A stretch of 64,000 bases of DNA. It comes from Erythrobacter sp. BLCC-B19. GTDB lineage: Bacteria; Pseudomonadota; Alphaproteobacteria; Sphingomonadales; Sphingomonadaceae. How positions within the stretch are numbered: position 1 is the first letter of the stretch; each line of letters begins with the position of its first letter. The stretch spans positions 62,001 to 126,000 of the forward strand of contig NZ_CP117516.1 in assembly GCF_028621955.1 (NCBI RefSeq). Direction: 5' to 3'. Both the position numbers and the translations under genes were made by a program. Below the pieces are notes generated by a model. It was not told where the DNA came from, made no database searches, and was given only the letters and a program-made list of their open reading frames with translations. Shown one piece after another: positions 28,556 to 37,335 of this stretch.

Positions 28556-29529
28556 ACGCCCCCCTGCCTCCGCCCGTATGGGACAACCACGCCTGCCCGC
28601 CGATGGCGCTTGTCGATCTGGCGGCGCACCTGCCGGCGCTGGGCCGCTACCGCGCTGCCGGGGTCGATGTGGTCAGCCTCAACATCGGTTACGGCGAGAT
28701 GACATGGTCCGAGCATCTGGCGATGGCCGAGGCGATCACCGCTTGGCTTGAATCCCACGCCGAACACTATGTCCTCGCCCGCTCGCTCGCGGATATTGCC
28801 GCCGCACGGCGTTCGGGACGGCTTGCGGTGGTGTTCGATGTCGAAGGGGCAGCGCCGCTCGAGGGCGATATTGCCCGGGTCGAGACCCTCGCGCGGCTCG
28901 GGGTGCGCTGGATGCTGCTGGCCTACAACCGCCGCAACTGGGCCGCGGGCGGTGTGCATGATGCGGCAGGGCTGACACCCGAAGGCGTGCAGCTGATCCG
29001 GGCGATGGAGGATGCGGGCATTGTCGTCTGCCTCAGCCATACCGCCCATGCCGCCGCCATGCAGGCGCTGGCGATTGCGCGCAAACCGATGATCCTCTCC
29101 CACTCCAACCCGCGCGCCCTGTGCGATCACCCGCGCAACATCACCGACGAACTGGCACTCGCCTGCGCGGCGCGCGGCGGGGTGATAGGGGTCAACGGCC
29201 TGCGCCTGTTTCTGGGCAGCGGCGGTCCGGTCGAGACTAAGGTGCTGGAGCATCTGCTCTATCTGGTGAAGCTGGTCGGGCCGCGCCATGTCGGACTCGG
29301 GCTCGACTTCGTCTTCGATCTCGAGGGGCTGGAGGCCGAAAAGGCCGCGATGACCGGTACCTTTCCTCCCGGATGCGGATACGAATTGCCGACCGAGTGC
29401 ACGCCGCCCGAAGCGATCCCTGCGATCCGGGCGGGGCTCGCGGACGCCGGGCTTGCGGCCGACGATGTTGCCGCCATTCTCGGTGGCAACTGGCAGCGGA
29501 TCGCCGAGACTTGCTGGAAAACCCGCTAG
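28552..29529 (+). CDS. M19 (renal dipeptidase-like) family protein with altered metal site
   Basis: A 325-residue cytosolic amidohydrolase-fold protein of the membrane dipeptidase family. Family metal ligands Glu98 (DVEGA), His163 (CLSHTAH), His184 (SHSNPRA) and Asp252 (GLDF) are present. At the N-terminus the usual HxD is DNHACP, that is His13 but Cys15 in place of Asp. This suggests a modified binuclear centre and perhaps a non-dipeptide substrate. A family member sits beside the glycine-betaine/dimethylglycine catabolic genes of Pseudomonas aeruginosa, which fits the adjacent sarcosine oxidase. The stop overlaps the convergent DUF819 stop by 2 nt. Confidence 0.85.
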
Positions 29530-30662
29530 CCCGCAGCGATCGCCGTCACCCCCAGCCCGAGCCAGGTCCCGATCGCATAGCCCAGCAGGCCCAGCAACAC
29601 TGCGGGAAGTCGCAGATCGTGTCGGTCCATCGCCTCGGCAAAGGCAATCGCGGTGGGTGGTCCGCCGATGGCCGCTTGCGAGGCAATGATCAGCCCTGCG
29701 GGGTCAAGCCGGGTCCAGCGCGCGATGGCGAGCATCGTCGCGCCATGGACCACGAGAATGATCGTCACCATCGCCGCCAATCCGCCCAGCAGCACCGCCG
29801 CTCCCGAGAATTCGGCAAAGCGCACATCGATCCCGAGCGAGGCGATGAACAGATAGAGCAGCAGGATCGCTAGAGGCTCGAGCCGTCGGCCCAGCCCCGA
29901 AAGCGGGGTCTGCGCGGCGGCAAGCGCCAGCACGGTGGTCCATAGCAAGGGATGCACCAGCGGCAGGCGCGCGCCCAGCCACTCCCCGCCCCACACGGCG
30001 GCAAGGGTCAAGGCGATGCCGACCGCGAGGTTCTCGGCCGTAAGCGCCACGATCTGCGGAGCGGGCGCCGGGGCCGCGTCCGGCTCGGGGACGGGATGCG
30101 GATGGCTGATCCGTGAGGCCGCCAGACCGCAGGCGAGGATCCACAGCGTGGTGAAGACATTGTCGACCGCTGTTGCCCCCAGAAACACCAGACCGCTGCG
30201 GTCGACGCCGTAACTGGCTGCAAGCGTGTTGAAGTTGACCGCGCCGCCCGTGTAGGTTCCGGCATACATTCCCGCGACCTCGGCGCCGAGCGGACCGATG
30301 GCCTGTGCGATGAAAGGCGTAAGGGCCGCTCCAGCCGCGCCAATCGTGACCGCAAGACAGCCAGCCAGAAAGGCGAGCAGCAGCCCGGGCCCGACCGACA
30401 ATATGCCCCGCAGATCGGCTTGCAGCAGCAACAGGAAGATCGCGGCTGCGAGCAGCGGGCCCGACAGCAGTCCGTCAATCGCGATGTCCGCGCTTGCGGG
30501 CATGATGCCGATATTGGCGAAGACCACCACCAGCAGCAGCGCCGTCATCGGCGGACTGAGCCACGCCAGTTTCGGCAGGCGCGCGATCCACAGCCCGGCA
30601 ATCACCGCGCCCAGCATCAACCCGCAGGCCGCCAGTTCGTATGAGGCGGAGAGCGCCGTCAC
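29526..30662 (-). CDS. DUF819-family (YjcL-like) integral membrane protein
   Basis: About 378 residues with about 10-12 membrane segments. GMYAGTYTGGAVNFNTLAAS and FLGATAVDNVFTTLW in the middle and SQAAIGGPPTAIAFA near the end are conserved features of DUF819, a putative transporter family without assigned substrate. The two symmetric glycine/serine-rich hairpins resemble re-entrant loops of anion transporters. Start is uncertain: GTG 30662 is used; TTG 30713 would add 17 polar residues. It stands alone on its strand between two plus-strand genes. Uptake of an organic anion or amino-acid-related compound is a guess. Confidence 0.8.
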   Translation of the reverse strand: MTALSASYELAACGLMLGAVIAGLWIARLPKLAWLSPPMTALLLVVVFANIGIMPASADIAIDGLLSGPLLAAAIFLLLLQADLRGILSVGPGLLLAFLAGCLAVTIGAAGAALTPFIAQAIGPLGAEVAGMYAGTYTGGAVNFNTLAASYGVDRSGLVFLGATAVDNVFTTLWILACGLAASRISHPHPVPEPDAAPAPAPQIVALTAENLAVGIALTLAAVWGGEWLGARLPLVHPLLWTTVLALAAAQTPLSGLGRRLEPLAILLLYLFIASLGIDVRFAEFSGAAVLLGGLAAMVTIILVVHGATMLAIARWTRLDPAGLIIASQAAIGGPPTAIAFAEAMDRHDLRLPAVLLGLLGYAIGTWLGLGVTAIAAG

Positions 30663-30729
30663 GCCGCGACCGTTTGGAGGGCCGACCCGGAAAAGCGCGG
30701 CTGGCAAGTGCAAATCATGGAAAGCATCG

Positions 30730-30743
30730 TTTCATTTTAGAAA
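30730..30743. promoter_or_regulatory. Possible operator TTTC-N6-GAAA between DUF819 and hydrolase genes
   Basis: TTTCATTTTAGAAA at 30730-30743 is an inverted repeat in an AT-rich divergent intergenic region, 68 nt before the DUF819 start and 55 nt before the hydrolase ATG. It is a candidate regulator site; no cognate protein can be assigned. Confidence 0.3.
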
Positions 30744-30797
30744 GTCTGTGTCTATATCGAATTTCGTCTGACGCCATTTCTTGGAGACCGCCCCGCC

Positions 30798-31949
30798 ATG
30801 ACCCCGTTTCTCGTCGGCCCGGTATTCCCCTTTCTTGCGGCCGGTCTGGTCCTGCTTGCGGGGCTGCTCTTGCTATGGCGGGGCAAGAGGGGGCGCGGCT
30901 GGCGGCGGGGGCTGGGTTTCGCCTTTGGCGGGCTGTTCACCCTGTTCGGCCTTGCGCTGGGGGTCGGTGCGACCGCGATGAGCAATGCCGCGCGCGAGCT
31001 TGAGGCCGCGCGTCCGGCAGGGGGCAAGCTGGTTGCCGTTGGCGGCGAGCGGCTTTTCGTGAAGTGCGAAGGGCCCAAGGGTGGCCCTACCCTGTTGCTG
31101 ATCTCGGGCGCCTATTCCTCGGGCTGGTTCCTTGCCCCGCTCCATGAGGCGCTACGCGGCACCAACCGCTCCTGCCTGATAGATCGGCCCGGCACCGGCT
31201 GGGCCGATCCGGCCCAAAGTCCGCGCACGGTCGAGACGGTCGTCGCCGAATTGATGGGCGCCGTGACGGCTGCGGGTGAAACGGGTAAGATCATCCCGGT
31301 CGGCCACTCGGTCGGCGGGCTGTTTGCGGCCAACCTCGCCCAAGCCTACCCCGACCGGGTCAGTGCCGCGGTGCTGCTCGATCCTACGCCGCCGAGCTGG
31401 TTTACCGAACAACAGAGCCTTTATGGCTGCGGGCCTACGGAGCCGGGCGGCCTGGCGTTCTGGGCCTCGATGTTCGGACTTGGCCTCGTGCCCTCGCTCA
31501 ACCCGATGAACGCCGAGACGCCGGGCAGCCCCAACAAGGCGCTGGGAGCGCTCTATCCGACGCTCGTGAACCTCGAATCCCGCCCGCGCTCGCTGGCCGC
31601 GCAGCGCGAGGCGCTTTCCAACGGCTGCCGCAACGGCCTGTCGCTCGTGCGCAGCCCCGGCGCGCTGGGCGATCTGCCCCTGCTGATGATCGTGCAGGAC
31701 CAGTCTGCCGATGAGATCGCCGAGCAGATGCCCAAGGACCTGACGCCGCGCCAGCAGAAGAACTGGAAGCTGCTGCGCGCGCAATGGACCAGCGACTATG
31801 TCACCTTCACGAGCCGCGGCACGCTGGTGAAGGCGCCGGCCGGATCGGGGCACTATTTCGTGCTGAACGAGCCCGCCTTCACGCTCGGCGAGATCCGCAA
31901 ATTCCTCGCATCGACGTCCGCAGCATCGCCGCCCGCCGTCAATCCGTGA
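30798..31949 (+). CDS. Membrane-anchored alpha/beta hydrolase
   Basis: A 383-residue serine hydrolase with two N-terminal hydrophobic helices (about residues 5-27 and 40-58). The catalytic domain follows (VGGERLFVKCEGPKGGPTLLLISGAYSSGWF). The nucleophile is the Ser in GHSVGG and the terminal His is probably in GSGHYF. It may be an esterase, amidase or proline-iminopeptidase-like enzyme; no closer assignment is supported. GGAG lies 12 nt before the ATG. The 3' end overlaps the convergent XRE-cupin gene by 11 nt. Confidence 0.8.
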   Translation: MTPFLVGPVFPFLAAGLVLLAGLLLLWRGKRGRGWRRGLGFAFGGLFTLFGLALGVGATAMSNAARELEAARPAGGKLVAVGGERLFVKCEGPKGGPTLLLISGAYSSGWFLAPLHEALRGTNRSCLIDRPGTGWADPAQSPRTVETVVAELMGAVTAAGETGKIIPVGHSVGGLFAANLAQAYPDRVSAAVLLDPTPPSWFTEQQSLYGCGPTEPGGLAFWASMFGLGLVPSLNPMNAETPGSPNKALGALYPTLVNLESRPRSLAAQREALSNGCRNGLSLVRSPGALGDLPLLMIVQDQSADEIAEQMPKDLTPRQQKNWKLLRAQWTSDYVTFTSRGTLVKAPAGSGHYFVLNEPAFTLGEIRKFLASTSAASPPAVNP

Positions 31950-32586
31950 TGAGGTGATCCTTGGGCGTCTCGGAATTGACCGAGAGGATTATCGACACAT
32001 CGTCCGAGGCATTGAGATAGGCATGGCCCTGACGGCTGTCGATATAGACGCCCTCGCCCTTCTCGAGCACCTCGGGCGCATAGAACTCGGTATTCACCTC
32101 GACCCGCCCTTCGAGCACGAAGACGAATTCCTCGCCCTCGTGGCGGAGCAGCGGGCCGAACTCCTCGAGCGTGCGCGCACGCACTTCCGTCAGCAGCGGG
32201 ATCATCCGCTTCTGACGCAGATTCCCGCACAGATAATCGGACTTGTAAGCGCCGGTCACGACGCGCTCGCCCGAGCCGCGCCGGGCCCAGCTGATCCTTG
32301 CCATCCCTTGGCTTGAGGCGCCGGCATCGCCGCGCGGCGCAAGGAATTCTGAAAGCGACAGGCCAAACCCCCGGGCAACCATCATCAGGCGATCATAGGT
32401 CAGGGAAAGCGTATCGTTCTCGACCTTGGACAAGGTCGAAGCAGCGATCCCTGAGCGTGAGGATAGCTCGCTGAGCGACCAGCGCCGCTCGGACCGCAGC
32501 TCGCGGATATGCAGGCCGAGGTTTTCCGGCGCCCGGTCTTCGATCGCGCTAGTCAGGGCGGTTTGGGAACGCTTTTTTGTCGCCAT
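31939..32586 (-). CDS. XRE-family regulator with C-terminal cupin domain
   Basis: A 215-residue repressor/activator. The helix-turn-helix spans about residues 25-80 (LGLHIRELRSERRWSLSELSSRSGIAASTLSKVENDTLSLTY is its region), and the cupin effector domain about 120-205 (HEGEEFVFVLEGRVEVN, GEGVYIDSRQGHAYLN). XRE-cupin proteins such as PuuR and PsdR control catabolism of polyamines, amino acids or dipeptides. This fits the adjacent receptor/peptidase/epimerase block. A perfect inverted repeat lies 7 nt upstream of the start codon and suggests autoregulation. It may be the regulator of the island to its right. Confidence 0.9.
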   Translation of the reverse strand: MATKKRSQTALTSAIEDRAPENLGLHIRELRSERRWSLSELSSRSGIAASTLSKVENDTLSLTYDRLMMVARGFGLSLSEFLAPRGDAGASSQGMARISWARRGSGERVVTGAYKSDYLCGNLRQKRMIPLLTEVRARTLEEFGPLLRHEGEEFVFVLEGRVEVNTEFYAPEVLEKGEGVYIDSRQGHAYLNASDDVSIILSVNSETPKDHLITD

Positions 32587-32593
32587 GTCTCAA

Positions 32594-32613
32594 CTGGTCC
32601 TTTGGGGGACCAG
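32594..32613 (-). promoter_or_regulatory. Inverted repeat CTGGTCC-N6-GGACCAG before the XRE-cupin gene
   Basis: CTGGTCC at 32594-32600 and GGACCAG at 32607-32613 form a perfect 7-bp dyad with 6-nt centre, ending 7 nt from the regulator ATG (32586) and 40 nt past the receptor stop. It could be an autoregulatory operator. As RNA it could also be a terminator for the receptor, but the sequence after the stem (TTGAGAC) lacks a U-tract, so an operator is favoured. Confidence 0.5.
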
Positions 32614-32653
32614 CATTGGCATGGCGACAGGCAAGGTCAAGCCTCGTTTCCGC

Positions 32654-35023
32654 CTAGAAACGGAACGAAGCTTCGATCGCGAAGGTTCTCGGGGCGGAAA
32701 GGCCCTGGTTCACGGTCCCGGTGAAGTTGTTGTAATCGAGACCGGTGAGGTAGATTTCCTTGGTGAGGTTGCGCACGCGGCCTGTCAGCTGCCAAGTGCC
32801 ATCGGGCGCACCCAGCGAGATGAAACCGTTGAGGATCACCGTGTCGTCCACCACCCGGATCAAATCGATCCCGTCGCTAACCGGATAGGACGAGCGCAGC
32901 TGCATGTCCGGGCCGGCCGTGATCTGCAGCCCATCACTCAGAGGAATTGTCGTCACGGCAGACAGATTGAGGCTGTGCTTCGGGGCAAAGGGCAGTTGAT
33001 CGCCGGAAAGGTCGGTGGTCAGCAGCCGCCCGGCGGGGTTCGGCACGAGATAGGACTGGACAGGCGCATCTGGGTAATCGCCGTACTTGCTGTCCTGATA
33101 ACCGTAACCCGCGGTGATCGTTAGCCAGTCGGCCGGGATCGCGGTGAATTCAAGCTCGAAGCCACGCATGCTGGCTTCGGCGTTGAAGGTTGCCGTCTGA
33201 CCGCCGACGACAGGATCAATCCGGAAGAAGCTGCGCTGGAAGTCCTGATACTGCATATAGAACACGGCAGCATTGGCGTAGAGCTTGCCGTCCAGCAGGG
33301 TCGACTTGAGCCCGATTTCGTAGTTGTCCACGGTCTCAGGCCGGAAACGGCGGCGGGCTGCGTCATCCGCAGGCGGATTGACGGCCGCAGGCGCCAGATT
33401 GAACCCGCCGCTGCGGAAGCCCGTGCTATAGGTCGCGTAAAGCGTGACATCGTCCGACGGCTGATAGACAAGGTTGGCCATGGGCGACCATTCGCCATCC
33501 CAACCGCTGTCGAGTTCCTGACGCGCAATTGGCGGAACAAAAGCGTTGAGGAAGCCGACCACGTTGCGGCCATAGGCTCCCTCGACTCGCTCGCGGGTGT
33601 AGCGCAGACCGCCGGTCAGCTCGAGCTGGGACGAGATCTTCCAAGTCGCCGATCCGAAGAAGGCCAGACTTTCGATCTCGTTCTGATCGAAGGTCTCCTG
33701 GGTCCCGAGAATGTTCGACGGCGGCCGGATGCCGATGATGTTCTGGAGGGTCGGGCTGGCGAACAGGCGCCCGATCGTCACCACCCCCGGGGTACCGCCA
33801 GGAACCAGCGGCGGTGCGAGCGGCGCCAAGGGCGGCACCGTGGCGATGATCCAGTCCGATCCCAGCAGGTTGCTGTCGCGGGACGTCCGCTTGTCCTTGA
33901 AGTAGTATGCCCCGACGAGCCAGTCGAAGCTATCCGACGGCTTGGAGACGAGCCGGACTTCCTGGCTGAACTGCTGGTAGTCGACTGGCTGTGTACCCCG
34001 GATGATGTCGAATTCGGAACCATCACCATCGCGCTGGAACAGGAACTTCACCTCGCGGTGCGCGGTGATCGACTTGAGATCGGCAAAGCCGAGGTCGATG
34101 TCGATCGTGCCGGAAACGCCCCAGATCTCGCGATCTTGATCATTGGGCGTGCTGCGCGCCGGAACGATACGATCAAAGGCATTGCCATCGCGCTCGGCGA
34201 TTCGGAAAGTCTGCCCGGGCGCACCGTTGATCGAATAGTCGGCGAATGCATCCGAATAGCCGGTTTGGTTGCTGTCCTTGGCATAGTCCGCCGAAATCAG
34301 GATATCGACGTTGGATGAGGGCGTGAAGCGAAGCTGCCCCTGCACCGCCCAGCCATCGTCACCGTTGACACGGCCGCCACCGCGTTCGCGGTCGAAGCCG
34401 TCGTTCTTGCGGTATGCAGCGGACACCTTGGCGGCGAGAAGGTCTTCAACGATCGGCGCACCGACAGCCCCTGCGAGATAGGTCTCGTTGTAGCTGCCGT
34501 AGCGGGCGCGCCCCTGTGCGAAGAACTCATTGCCGGGCTTGCGGGTGATGGTGTTGATCGCGCCCGAGATCGCGTTGCGACCGAACAGGGTCGCCTGGGG
34601 CCCACGCAGCACCTCGACCCGGTCGACGTCGACCAACAGCGTGTTGATGGCCGAGTTGTCGCCGACAAACACGTCGTCAACGAAGATCCCGGCGCGTCCG
34701 GGGATGCCGCGGATGGTAACCTGGGTGCGGCCCGAGAGGTTGTTGTTCTCGAAGATTGCAACGTTCGGAACGCGCAGGGCGAGGTCGAAGAAGTCGTCGA
34801 TCGCCTGCTGCTGGATGGTTTCGGAGCTTACCACCGCGATCGAAATCGGCGCGTCTTGAAGCGTGGTCTCGCGCCGCAGCGCTGTGACCACGATCTCGCC
34901 AGAATCACTGGCAGCGGCGGCATCGTCTGTCTCGGTCGATTGCGACTGAGCGGCGGCTGGTGCTGCGGCAAGACCGACGACGAGGGCGAATGCGGACAAA
35001 CCGACATTGAGTGCAGACTTCAA
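32654..35023 (-). CDS. TonB-dependent outer-membrane receptor of the peptidase/epimerase block
   Basis: A 789-residue outer-membrane transporter. Signal peptide to about residue 26 (LAAAPAAAQS), then plug (SGEIVVTALRRE, LQDAPISIAVV, VEVLRGPQATLFGRNAISGAIN) and barrel (TGGLRYTRE, YATYSTGFRSGGFN, ending ASFRF). It belongs to the FecA/CirA-like group abundant in sphingomonads. The start is taken as TTG 35023: GGGGAGG sits five bases before it and the signal peptide begins directly there. An ATG at 35080 has no such site. It is downstream of the S9 peptidase by 77 nt with its own probable promoter. The ligand could be a peptide or D-amino acid conjugate, by context only. Confidence 0.92.
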   Translation of the reverse strand: MKSALNVGLSAFALVVGLAAAPAAAQSQSTETDDAAAASDSGEIVVTALRRETTLQDAPISIAVVSSETIQQQAIDDFFDLALRVPNVAIFENNNLSGRTQVTIRGIPGRAGIFVDDVFVGDNSAINTLLVDVDRVEVLRGPQATLFGRNAISGAINTITRKPGNEFFAQGRARYGSYNETYLAGAVGAPIVEDLLAAKVSAAYRKNDGFDRERGGGRVNGDDGWAVQGQLRFTPSSNVDILISADYAKDSNQTGYSDAFADYSINGAPGQTFRIAERDGNAFDRIVPARSTPNDQDREIWGVSGTIDIDLGFADLKSITAHREVKFLFQRDGDGSEFDIIRGTQPVDYQQFSQEVRLVSKPSDSFDWLVGAYYFKDKRTSRDSNLLGSDWIIATVPPLAPLAPPLVPGGTPGVVTIGRLFASPTLQNIIGIRPPSNILGTQETFDQNEIESLAFFGSATWKISSQLELTGGLRYTRERVEGAYGRNVVGFLNAFVPPIARQELDSGWDGEWSPMANLVYQPSDDVTLYATYSTGFRSGGFNLAPAAVNPPADDAARRRFRPETVDNYEIGLKSTLLDGKLYANAAVFYMQYQDFQRSFFRIDPVVGGQTATFNAEASMRGFELEFTAIPADWLTITAGYGYQDSKYGDYPDAPVQSYLVPNPAGRLLTTDLSGDQLPFAPKHSLNLSAVTTIPLSDGLQITAGPDMQLRSSYPVSDGIDLIRVVDDTVILNGFISLGAPDGTWQLTGRVRNLTKEIYLTGLDYNNFTGTVNQGLSAPRTFAIEASFRF

Positions 35024-35065
35024 ACCAACCTCCCCTGATGGCAGCGAAAGAGTCGCCATATTTCG

Positions 35066-35099
35066 AGATATATTTTCCAATTCGACACGGATGTGTCAA
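35066..35099 (-). promoter_or_regulatory. Probable promoter/operator region of the second TonB-dependent receptor
   Basis: On the minus strand TTGACA (35099-35094) is followed after 18-19 nt by the AT-rich AAATATA stretch, a plausible -35/-10 pair. The -10 region overlaps an ATTGG...ATATATCT arrangement that resembles the control region at 39.36 kb (ATTGGC ATATATCT). It lies immediately after the S9 peptidase stop, so the receptor can be expressed separately. Confidence 0.4.
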
Positions 35100-35100
35100 A

Positions 35101-37335
35101 TCAATCGTTCAAATTTCGGTCGAGGAAATTGATGACTGTGGCGTAAGCGTAACGCTCCCGCGCCGGGCCACAGCAGTTAACCCTATGATTAACCTCTGGG
35201 ATCGTGAAAATCTCGACCGACTTGCCGGCAGTGATCATGGCATCGACGAACTTCATCGCCGGAGAAAAGCTCGCGTTCACATCAAGCGGCATGGGCATAA
35301 CCAGCACTGGCCCTTGGATATTTGCGATCCGATCTAGGTTGGACGCCTTGGCGTAACCGTCGGGGTTTTCGTCCGGTCGGCCCATGAAGGGCTCGATGTA
35401 ATTGGGGTGATCGACCAGATCGGAAGGCGGTGCCATCGCCATCGCGGCCCGGTAGAACCCGGGCGCGTCGATCATCGCGCGCTGGGCAAGGTACCCGCCC
35501 CAGCTGTTCCCGTAGACGCCCAGACGCGCGAGATCGATACCGGGATGCCGCTGTGCCGCCGCGCGCCACCACGCGACATGATCGGGGATGACCGATTGCG
35601 GCCAGTTCCCGTAAGTCGCGTCCTGATAGCTGCGCCCGCGGTTCGGTGTGCCCGGGGCATTGATGTAGCCCACCGCATAGCCGCGGGCCAACAGCAGGCG
35701 GGCGATCATGCCATTGTAGCCGCCCTCGAGCCGCCCGAAACCGAACCAGTGGCGCGGCATGAAATCGAGCTGCATCCCGCCATAGATGATCTCGACAACC
35801 GGCACGGGCCCTTGGGCTCCCGGCGGCAGGTAAAGCACCCCGTGGACTTCGCGCTTGCCATCGGCAGAAGCTGTCGAGATCGGGATACCTTGGGGAAGCG
35901 CGGCCAGTTGCACCGTAGGCGGGCTGGAAAGGACTTTCGCCCCTCCCCCCTTTGTCGAGAGCAGCTCGGTTACGGGCACGGACGTCGTGGAGGAACGGCG
36001 GATCACCACATGGCCCAGATCGGGCGCGAACCAGACCTTCTCCACCCCTTCCCCGCCGATGGTCTCACTCGCACCCCCGGACAGCCGCACGCGGTGCAGG
36101 CTCGGTGTGAGGACGGTGGAGGGCGTGGTGTCGGCAAGGAAATAGACCCAGCCCTGGCGATGGTCGATCGCCACGATGTCCTCGACCACGAAGGGGCCGC
36201 TGGTCAGCTGGCGCAGCTTGCGGCCATCGGCTGCGTGGACCACAATGTGGCGGTAGCCGCTCGCCTCGCTGAGGTGCACAAAACCGCCGTCGACGACGTG
36301 GACCAGCCTCGGCGCAAGCGTCATGGGCGTGTCGATATAGGTCGCCCGCCGCTCTTCCAGCAGGGTCGTCACCGCACCGCTGGCGATATCGACCCCGAGC
36401 AGACGCCAATGATGATGGGCGCGATCGGTCACCTGCACCAGCAGCGTACGGCTGTCGCGGCTGAAATCGATGATGTTCACGTAGTGGTCGGCGGTGTCAC
36501 CGAGATCGAGGAAACGGGGAGCGCCGCCATCTGGGCTGAACAGCGCAACCGTAAAGCGCGGCATCGGCTCGCCTGCGCGCGGAAAGGGAATGCGGTCCAC
36601 GCGCGGCGGCGTTTCCAGCCAGCGCATCACGGGCTCATGCGGCACGCCCCGCAGATCCAGCCGGACGGCGGCAATCAGCTTGCCATCGGGCGACCAGACT
36701 GCCGGAAAATCCTGCTCGGACTCCTCGCTTGATCGCCAGGTCAGGTCAGCAGTTGCGCCCTGCGTAAGCGGTGTGACTGTGCCGTCGCGCGCCCGCAACG
36801 CAAGATCATGGCCTTGCAGCGTCAGGAAACGGCTACCCCCGGGTTCGGGCAGTTCGATCAGATCGTCAAAGGTAGTCGGGAACTGGGATGCGATCAGCTG
36901 CGGCACATCGCGCTTGGCGCGCAGTTCGAGGTCGGGGGCGGCAACGGGGATGCCGTCGATCACCCGCCACCAGCGATCACCATCGCTGAGCTGAAGCCCC
37001 TTTGCATCAAATCCCCGCGCACGGATCGGCGCCGGATCAAACCCGCGCGCCCGCATGGCTTCGGCAAGCGCCGCCGGATCGGTCAGCGACTTCCGCTCGC
37101 CGTTGCGCGCGTCAACGAGATCAATAGCGAGACTGCCACGCGCCGCAGGGATCAGCACCTTGTCCTTGTCGACCCACACCGGTTCGATCCGCGCAGGCGC
37201 CAGCACGGCATCCTCGGCCTCGATGTTCGCACCGATCCAATCCAGAAGCGATGCCGCCCCCCCGGCGGCATGCCCCTGTCCCGCGCCAAGCACGAGCAAA
37301 GCCGCGCCCAGCCCGGTCCAAAAGCGTGATCTCAC
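35101..37335 (-). CDS. Exported S9 family peptidase (prolyl-oligopeptidase/DPP-like)
   Basis: A 744-residue serine peptidase. An N-terminal signal peptide (RFWTGLGAALLVLGAGQGHA) sends it to the periplasm or envelope. A beta-propeller fills roughly residues 150-480 (SPDGKLIAAVR repeats). The C-terminal alpha/beta hydrolase domain carries Ser611 (GNSWGG), Asp685 and His717 (NHRVN) as a complete triad. GTG at 37335 overlaps the epimerase stop (GTGA). It should release di- or oligopeptides from material brought in by the receptor. Proline specificity is not proven by sequence; the acylaminoacyl-peptidase branch is possible. Confidence 0.85.
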   Translation of the reverse strand: MRSRFWTGLGAALLVLGAGQGHAAGGAASLLDWIGANIEAEDAVLAPARIEPVWVDKDKVLIPAARGSLAIDLVDARNGERKSLTDPAALAEAMRARGFDPAPIRARGFDAKGLQLSDGDRWWRVIDGIPVAAPDLELRAKRDVPQLIASQFPTTFDDLIELPEPGGSRFLTLQGHDLALRARDGTVTPLTQGATADLTWRSSEESEQDFPAVWSPDGKLIAAVRLDLRGVPHEPVMRWLETPPRVDRIPFPRAGEPMPRFTVALFSPDGGAPRFLDLGDTADHYVNIIDFSRDSRTLLVQVTDRAHHHWRLLGVDIASGAVTTLLEERRATYIDTPMTLAPRLVHVVDGGFVHLSEASGYRHIVVHAADGRKLRQLTSGPFVVEDIVAIDHRQGWVYFLADTTPSTVLTPSLHRVRLSGGASETIGGEGVEKVWFAPDLGHVVIRRSSTTSVPVTELLSTKGGGAKVLSSPPTVQLAALPQGIPISTASADGKREVHGVLYLPPGAQGPVPVVEIIYGGMQLDFMPRHWFGFGRLEGGYNGMIARLLLARGYAVGYINAPGTPNRGRSYQDATYGNWPQSVIPDHVAWWRAAAQRHPGIDLARLGVYGNSWGGYLAQRAMIDAPGFYRAAMAMAPPSDLVDHPNYIEPFMGRPDENPDGYAKASNLDRIANIQGPVLVMPMPLDVNASFSPAMKFVDAMITAGKSVEIFTIPEVNHRVNCCGPARERYAYATVINFLDRNLND

